Both the position numbers and the translations under genes were made by a program. 64,000 nt of DNA, taken from contig CM055092.1 in NCBI GenBank assembly GCA_029204225.1, positions 85,030,694-85,094,693 of the forward strand, read 5' to 3'. Origin of the DNA: Diphasiastrum complanatum (Eukaryota > Streptophyta > Lycopodiopsida > Lycopodiales > Lycopodiaceae). The notes below the pieces were generated by a model that made no database searches, was not told the DNA's origin, and saw only the letters and a program-made list of their open reading frames with translations. Shown here piece after piece: positions 13,301 to 22,300 of the stretch (positions within the stretch are counted from its first letter, which is position 1; every line of letters starts with the position of its first letter).

Positions 13301-16300
13301 GGGATAAACAACTAGGCTACTTGCAAAACTGTGACCTTCTTGGTCATTGCGATGAAATGGGCCATCTTGGAAACACATGGAAACCTGGTGTTTAAAATAC
13401 AGTGTTGAGTCAATTCTCTGCACAATCTATATCTCGGAATATACAATGCACTCAGAAGAAAAGAAAAAAATGTGGGCAAATCCAAACCCTCTGATAAAGA
13501 ACTGATCAGCAAAGTGAGTCATCAAATAAAAGTAGAAGATGAAATTCTAAACCAACCCAAATGACATTCTTAGAGAAGGCTCAAGGATTTTGAAAAAATG
13601 GAGAGGGTAGGATGAAATGGACCTTGTAATGGGGCAGTTTTTACATGGAAATTGCTAGATTTGAAGCAGTTACATGTGCATGGCAAGCATGATTAATCTT
13701 ATGATGAAGATCCTTCACATCTGGCATGAATACATTTCCATGTTTTAAAGACATACCTTCCTTTACTATGTATGTTAGAGACATACTTGTGATGCCACGA
13801 AAATGTTAAAAATTGAATATCAACATAAATATGGCATGATATACTCGAAAATGAAGATATGAGCCGGTTAAGTATAAATCATGAAGAAGCCTAAGTCATT
13901 TTTCGGGAATATTCCTCCAAAGTACTTGCCTTGTAATTAAGAACAAGACCTTTAAAAGGAAAAGACATTGTCTTGGACAACCTTTACTAGGTCGTCCATA
14001 CGAAACGACTAGATACGAAAAGACATGATAAACTAGAGTAACTTTAACTCATAGTTAAGTATACCTCCTATGGTATAGTTGAACGTATTTTCAGTCTAAT
14101 TGTTAACTAGATCCTTTCGCAGGCGACGCACCTGTTGTTTTAGAGGTGTGTTTGTTCGCCCCGTAGAACATATATTGATCTCACACTTCAGTCTCAATCA
14201 TCGAGAGAGAAGAGTTTATGCTTATGTAAGAGATTGAAGAAGTGAATAGAGTTCTGTGAGTTATTCTCTCTTATCTCTGTTCTCTGCACTGCTGAGTGTG
14301 AGTGATCTTGAGTCTGCTAACAATCTCTAACGCATTTCATGAATTACTCTCTGATCAGACAGTCGCTCTAGTGCATTACAGTCATTTGTTGTGTTTCCGT
14401 AAAGCATGCTCTAAAGAACTGTCTTTAAACCATCTTATTCGTCTGTCGCGAATACTTTCTTTCGGCACTCGAATAACGACTATGCACAGTCGCGAATACA
14501 TCGAACAATTCTCGATTCTCTGTTGACACCTTAATCAGCCAGAGTGTAGTACTGCTGTACTACGCGCTTCATTCGATTCGATAGAGGCCAGATTGTTGTT
14601 CTGAATTTATTAACATTACCCATCCCAAACATAAGTAATACTGGTTACTTTTTAATGTCTGTCGACAACCAGAATAACACTCGAAACCACTTGCCATAAT
14701 TGTACCAAAAACATAACTTTCTAACGCTGTCCTCTGTGGGAACGACATTATTTACTATAAAATCTATATTAACCCTGTTGGTATAGCATGACATATACCA
14801 ATTTTTGGCGCCGTTGTCGGGGATAGTTTAAGAAAGTTATAAGAAATTTGACAAATCCATCTCCATCTCTAGTGTATGTCAGATAGAGAATCCAAATTAG
14901 AACGATATCGTAAGCTTAGAGAGGAATTTTTACGAAGACAAAGTGAGAATACTAGTCGAAGAAATCTTGACGAAATCACTGCCCAGTTACTTGAACTCCT
15001 AATTAGCTTCGGTATCGAGGGTCCTGCTGCACGTTTCACTTCTATCTCTAAAATTAAATACGATTATTTTAAAGGGACTTCTTCCGATGATGCAGATAGC
15101 TATGTCTCACAATTCGAGTCAGTCGCTAATGCGAATAACGAGGGTACTGACGTAGACAAACTACGAATTTTCCCTGGTCTGCTAAGAAAGCAGGCGCGCA
15201 TATGGTACAGTCAAGTTGAACCAGGCCGTGTAGGAACCTGGTACTTGCTGAAAGATGTGTTTCTGAACCAGTTCAAAGAGATCGGTTACAAATCTAGAAT
15301 TCTTGGACGTCTGAACAATGTTCAGAAGAAGAGTAAAGAATCCCTTCGTAAATATACACGAAAGGTTAAAAATCTCATAGGAAAACTAACCGGTATATAT
15401 CCCGTAGATATGCAGATCGAATGGCTTTTGGCTGGTCTACCACCAAAGATTGATTGGTATTGCAGACAAGGGGACATGACCTCCTTAGCAGCAGTAATAG
15501 CTAGTGCCGAAAATTTCGAGACCTCAAAACTAGCACGAAAGCGACGATCGACGAAGAAATCTCGAAAGTCGAAGACTGATTCTAGTGATAGCGATGAAGA
15601 TTCAGATTCTGATTCAAGTACCAGTTCTTCAAGCTCGAAATCTGAAAGCAGCCATTCATCAGAATCAGAAGCTGACAAAGGAGAGAGAAAGAATAAACGA
15701 CGAACTAAACGAAAGGACGACACGAAAGTTGTCGAGGATAAGTCGTCAACTTCCAAAGTGGAAAAGCTTTGGAAGAGTAATATGGCTGACCTTAATAAAA
15801 AGTTTAATGGCTTGAAAGTGCAGATCTCTGAAGTTGCAGATAAAAGACCAAAAGCGTCTTCTTCCAACTCAGGAATGTGGTGTACGAAATGTGGAACTTC
15901 CGGACACACTAAGGAAGACTGCACTACTGTGAATGTCAAATACATTGAAGATCCTGCCTAGGAGGTACTTTTGATTTTTCAAAATGATGCGACTACTAAC
16001 TATGTACAGGGTACTGCAGCATCAGCCTAGCAGGACAGACCCAAGTTCGCACCAAGAAGACATAATCCTCCTGAATTTGTTGGACCAACGAACTCTCAAA
16101 CCGCGACTAAACCAGTTTCGGGCAACTGCTACAACTATGGAGAGCCGGGACATTTTTCTCCTGACTGTCCTCAACCACAAAAGCCGATTGGTTATGTACC
16201 ATTATGTTCGAATTGCAGAGAGCCTGGCCACAAGTATCCTGATTGCCCTCAGCCGCAGAAGCCACAACCCAAATATCAGTATGTAGCAACACCAGCTGCT

Positions 16301-19300
16301 GCAGATACGAAAGCAAAAGCTGCGACTGATGTTGTTGTGCAGAGAATTGACGTTATTGAAGGAAAACTGGCAAAGACAGAAGATCAGTCCTGGCCAAGTG
16401 ACGTGGAGAAATTATTCAAACTCACAACGAGAAGCAAAAGCCCCTCGAAACCTGATCAGAAATCTTCGACAAAGCGCAAAAAATCCTTGAAGAATAAATC
16501 CTCTAGCAAAACAACGAACAAATCTACGACTAAGGAAGATCTCAAAGATGACCCTGACTATGACCGCAATGCTGCGAAGTTATTGCAAAAGATATCTCGG
16601 CAGAAGCAAAGGAAATCATCAATGCTGAACTTCAGATAGCTGCTGCTGAAAAGGCGGTCACTTTCGAGGAAGAGGACGAAGAAATCGCGAAGACGAAATT
16701 GTCTAGTGCTGTTATCGATAAACCAACCTCGAAATCGAAGACGAAAGAATATGACATCGTGACTAATATTGGATCCCTTCGTCCGAACATTACTTTTGAA
16801 CAGCTGTTGGCAGATAACACTTATTACAGAAAGCAACTGAAAGGTCTTTCTTTGCCCAAAAAGAAGAAAAAAGTTTCTCTGCCAGATGCTGGTGTTTTGT
16901 CTATCGATTTAGGTGATCTCGGTGCATTTGAGATTGATATTACCATTGTGGGATGCCTGATCGAAAAAGTGCCAATTGACTCTGGTTCCAGTGTGAATAT
17001 AATAACAGAAGACACAACTCATGCTCTGGGGCTGACTGACATTCAACCGACACAGCGAAACATCAAGTTAGTTGATTCGACACGACGAAAACCTGTTGGA
17101 GAACTGAAGGATGTCACTGTCTACATTCAAGCCAAGCCATTCACAATGAATTTCATTGTTATCAAACCACTTGGTTTGTCATCCTATTCTGTGCTGATTG
17201 GACGACCTTGGCTTTATCAATCAAACGCAAGTGTACATTGGAAATCCAGAGAGCTGAGATTTCAGACTTGTGAGACCAATAACCGAGGTAAGCCAGCAGA
17301 ACAAATCATAACTTGGAGTCGTGACAAATATGAAGGTGAAACTCCCTTGTCCGACACCAGCTTTACATCAGAAGAATCTTCGTATGCCTTGAATATTTTT
17401 CCCAATGGATCTGATATTGAAGTGCAGTACTTTGAATGTTATGAGAATGCTGATGACGAAGAATTCTTCGATGCCTGCGACGCTGAAGCGGATGTTTCGT
17501 ATGGAGAAATTAACGTTGCAGACACGAACTCGAAAGAGTCTAACGATTCGAGTGACGAATTTGAACACAAATTTGGTAATATGAACCAGGTTGACGACAA
17601 GAAAACATTTGTGGAGTCAACCATGCGCGAAATTCATGGCCATACCAAGGCCAGTATGACAGAAGGTATCATTTTACCAGATTCTACTGAACTAATTGAA
17701 CTTGCACCTGGCAGATTTGTGCATGTTTCAAAGTCACTTGGAGAATCGGAGTTAGTGGAATTCACTGAACTATTGAAGGAGTATCAAGACGTTTTTGCCT
17801 GGTCGCTCGACGATTTGAAGGGTATACCTGCAGAATTCGGAGAGCACCGAATTGATCTTAAGGAAGATGTTGTACCTATTCGACAGAGACAGTATCGTCT
17901 TAATCCTAAGTACTCTCTCATGGTTAAGGACGAACTTAACAAGCACCTTAAGGCAGGTATAATCTATCCCGTCTTAAGTAGTGAATGGGTTTCACCCATT
18001 GTTGTCGTACCAAAGAAGAAGACTGGCAAAATACGAATATGCCAGGATTTCCGCAAACTCAATGCTGCCACAAGGAAGGACCATCATCCTTTGCCTTTCA
18101 TTGATTCCATCCTAGATCAAGTGGCTGGTCAAGAGCGTTACAGTTTCTGTGACGGCTTTTCTGGAATAATCAGGTTGGAGTGCGAAAGGAGGATCGTTCA
18201 AAGACCACATTCACTACGGATTGGGGCACTTATGCCTACAACAAAATGCCCTTTGGTCTTTGTAACGCTCCAGCGACTTTTCAGCGAATCATGATGTTAA
18301 TTTTCGCTGCCTTCCTGGGAACTTTTCTCGAAATATTTATTGATGATTTTTATGTATACAGTGATATGAAGACACACCTGCAGAAGCTGAAATTAACATT
18401 GCAACGGTGTCGAGATAATTGTTTATCTCCTCATCCAGAGAAATGTTTTTTTGGTATGAAAGAAGGAATATTGCTCGGACACAGAATATCTAACAGAGGA
18501 ATAGAAATCGACAAAGATAAAGTTGAGCTTATAAAGAATCTCCAGATACCAACCAATTTACGTGAACTAAGAGCTTTCTTAGGACATGTTGGCTATTACA
18601 GGAGATTTATTCAAAATCATGCTTCTATTGTTGCCTCTCTTACACATCTACTGAAGAAACAAGTGGAATACTTGTGGACGAATGAACAGCAGAAAGCATT
18701 CGAAGATCTTAAGCAAAGATTGATCAATGCTCCTATTATGAGACCACCCAACTGGGCTACTTTATTTCACAGTTATGTGGATGTTTCTGCATTTGCTATT
18801 GGCGTTTGTCTAAGCCACAAGGACGACCAGAAGAAGGATCATCCCATCTACTATGCGAGTCGACAGCTCAGTGCATCAGAGAAGAATTATTCGGCTACAG
18901 AAAGGGAAGCACTTGGCATGATTTTCACTGTTAAAAAATATCGGCATTATTTGCTGGGATATGCATTTATTTTTCATGTGGATCATTATGCTCTTAAGTA
19001 TCTTGTAAATAAACCAGATCTATCAGGATGAATTGCTCGATGGGTTCTACTTCTGCAAGAATTTACTTATCAAGTAGAGCTTCGTCAAGGAAAATATCAT
19101 ACGAATGCTGATTATCTATCGCGACTCAGCCTCGGAAAAATTGAAAACCCTATCAATGATGATTTTCCAGATGAACATTTATTCGAGATTTCATCTACAA
19201 ATTCGCTATATTCTGATATTATTACTTATCTTAAGGATCAGATATATCCGGATGGTTACGATTTGGAGCAAAAGACAGTTTTTCAATATAAGGTAGCACC

Positions 19301-22300
19301 TTATACAATTATTAACAATGTTCTGTACAAGCTTGGTGCTGACCATCAACTACGAAGATGTCTCGAAACTGAAGACATTAAAAAGGTCGTTAAAGCCTTA
19401 CACTCAGAAGATGCTGGTGGACATTTTGCTTTGAAGAATACAGTTAATAAGATATTGACTGCCAAGTATTGGTGGCCAACAATGTTCAAGGATGTATCAA
19501 ATTTTATTCGTTCATGTGATCCATGCCAAAGATCTGGTAAGCCTACAAAAGCAATGAATTGGCCGTTGACACCAATCCTGCCTCTTGCACCATTCGAGAA
19601 GTGGGGGATTGACTTTGTCGGTCCAATCAAACCTGTTACCCGACATACGAAATGTTGTTATATTCTAGTTGCCACGGATTATGCTACCAAGAATGTTGAA
19701 GCAGAGGCGACGAAATGAAACGATGCGAAAATTGTCGCAACGTTCTTATTCAAAAGTGTAATCACAAGATATGGTTGTCCTCTCGAACTAGTAAGTGACC
19801 GAGGAACACATTTTCTAAATGATACGATATGTTGCTGACAACTTATTTCCTAATCAAACACAGAAAAACTACACCGTATAATCCAAAAGCAAACGGGTTG
19901 ACAGAAAGAGCTAATAAAATCTTATGTAAGATCTTGACTAAAATTACTATTGCACATGCAACGGATTGGGATCAGAAACTACCATCAGTTCTCTGGGCTT
20001 ATCGCAACACAGAGAAAATCACGACGAAACAGACACCATATTTTCTTACATATGGTATGAATCCTCTTTTGCCAATTGAATTCGAGGTGAAAACCTTTCG
20101 TATTCAAGCTCAACGAACAAATGCAAAATGTATAAACGAAAGGTTGACTAATATTGAAGAACTAGCTGAAGCTCGAGAGACTTCACAAAAATTAACGAAG
20201 GAAATCCAGAAACAAAGAAAGAAGAAATATGACAGTCATATAAAAAAATGTGATCTTAAAGCTGATGATTATGCGCTGATATATGACAGTCGCCATCAAA
20301 AGTTCCCTGGAAAACTCCATATGCGATGGCTTGGACCGTATAAAGTCATAGAGGTGTTTGACAATGGTTCTGTGCAACTTCAATCACTTGAAGGTGAACT
20401 ATTACCGACACGTATTAACGGGTCCAAACTGAAGAAATACTACCTTTGACCAAAATTTTTATTTTTATTTTTTTTTCTTATTCTTATTATTTTCTAGTAT
20501 TTTTCTGAAATTAATCGCGAATTTTTTTTATCTTGTCTACATTTTTTTTCGCGACTTTTCTTTTATTTTATTTTTTTCTTTTCTAGAAATTTTCGTGAAA
20601 TTTTCGAGAATTTTTCTTGACTTCTCTCGATCTTTCAATATCATTTTAAAAAGTATTTTCGAGAACTTTTCGAGATTCTTTCGCGACACTTAATTTGTTA
20701 ATTAAATTTTTGTAAATCGTTTTCGAGAGTTCTAGAATCTTTTCTAGCATTATCTCCAATTTTTCGAGAAATTTTCTAGTATGTTGCTAAAATTTTCGAG
20801 AAATTTTCGTGAGTTTCTATATCATTTTTTTAAGATCCTTCGAGGAAGTTTCGCAAAACCTTCTAGAATCTTTCTAGCATATGTTCGAGAATCTTTCGAG
20901 AATCTCTCGACCTACTTTTTGTATCCCTCCAGTAAAGAGGATGGCCACGTGATCATCATTATTCACACGTGTGTACGCTCACAGATATTGTTTCTTCTTA
21001 ATTTATTTTTTTCTTTTCACAAACGGTCTTCCGTCATTAAAGATCGATCTGGCAAATTATAGTTTCAAACACTAAGCCATGCACGTCCTCCATAAATGGA
21101 AGTGACAGATGTCAAGTCACCATGCCACGTCATCATCCCTTCCACACCGCTACTGCTTATCAGAGTTATTTTCCATTTTTTTTCTTTACACTTTCTACCT
21201 GCGAGTCCTTCGCTTATGAATTTTAATTTTCATAGGTGCTTCTTAGATGTGTAAAGAAGCACCTGATCTTTCCTGCGCTCATTTTCTTTGTGATCAAAGC
21301 ACTCTTTTGCGAACTATTGCGATCTACGAAGCTATCGTTAAACATTCAAACAATGGTTTCCGGATCAGGTTCAAGTTCTAATATCATTTGGAAAGCACGC
21401 GCAGGAATCCGCCTGGCATCCATCCAGTCCTTTTTGGATCGATGCAGGTTGGGTGATTTGAAAGTGGACCCCTCCATCATCCTCTCTGAAGTCAGTACAG
21501 AGTTTGTGAACTCTATCCATTCCATTTCGGAGGAGGAATTCAAAGTTCATTATCTCCGAAGATTTGTTTTGCACAGCCCTCGGACTACCATTGGATGGGA
21601 AGCTGGTTGCAACAAATAAAGAGTCGGTGGATGAAGCTGCCCACTTTTTGAGCAACTGCTTTGTACCCACGAAAGGGTACAAAATTTCTATGATCCGAGA
21701 TGCCACATTCAAACTGTTTTGTAAATACGCAAACCAAGCCATATTTTTGACGGATGCGGATGCGACAATATCAGTACAAAATTTTGGTTACATATTGGAT
21801 GCACTTGCGGGTAATCCAGTATGCTTCGGCGTTATCACTTACAAAGCTTTTTTGCGATGGATCAAACATCAGAAGTTTTCTGGAGTTGGAGCCCATGTCT
21901 CTCGCCTATGCGCTCATTTTCAAATTTTGACCGAGCCAGCTACTGACGGGAAGGATGTTGGCTCCCAAGCCAATTGATCTTTCCAGCCTCATCTCTGTTC
22001 CTATTCCAGTCGATGTTGCACCAGCAGTCAAAGTAGCAGCCACAACTGCTATGGAGAGTGAAGTTGTGGCAATGGAAACCGATGGAGCTGATGCTGCTGC
22101 TGATTCTTCAAAGCCAGCATCTGCTTCCACATCTCAGAAGCAGCCGAGCGCATCCACCTCTGAGGATGACGCAACCCAGTCCGATACATCAGACAAGGGA
22201 CAAATTGCTGCTGAAGGCGACACTGGGGCACCTGTGGCAGATGAAGAAGAACCAGACGACCAGCCCCAGTGGTTTCAATCCATGACAAAAAAAGCCAAGA

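Noticed and set aside
15322-15945. 207-residue minus-strand frame opposite element E gag
   Set aside because: It is the reverse complement of the Ser/Lys-rich gag region, which lacks stops on the other strand. No independent motif.
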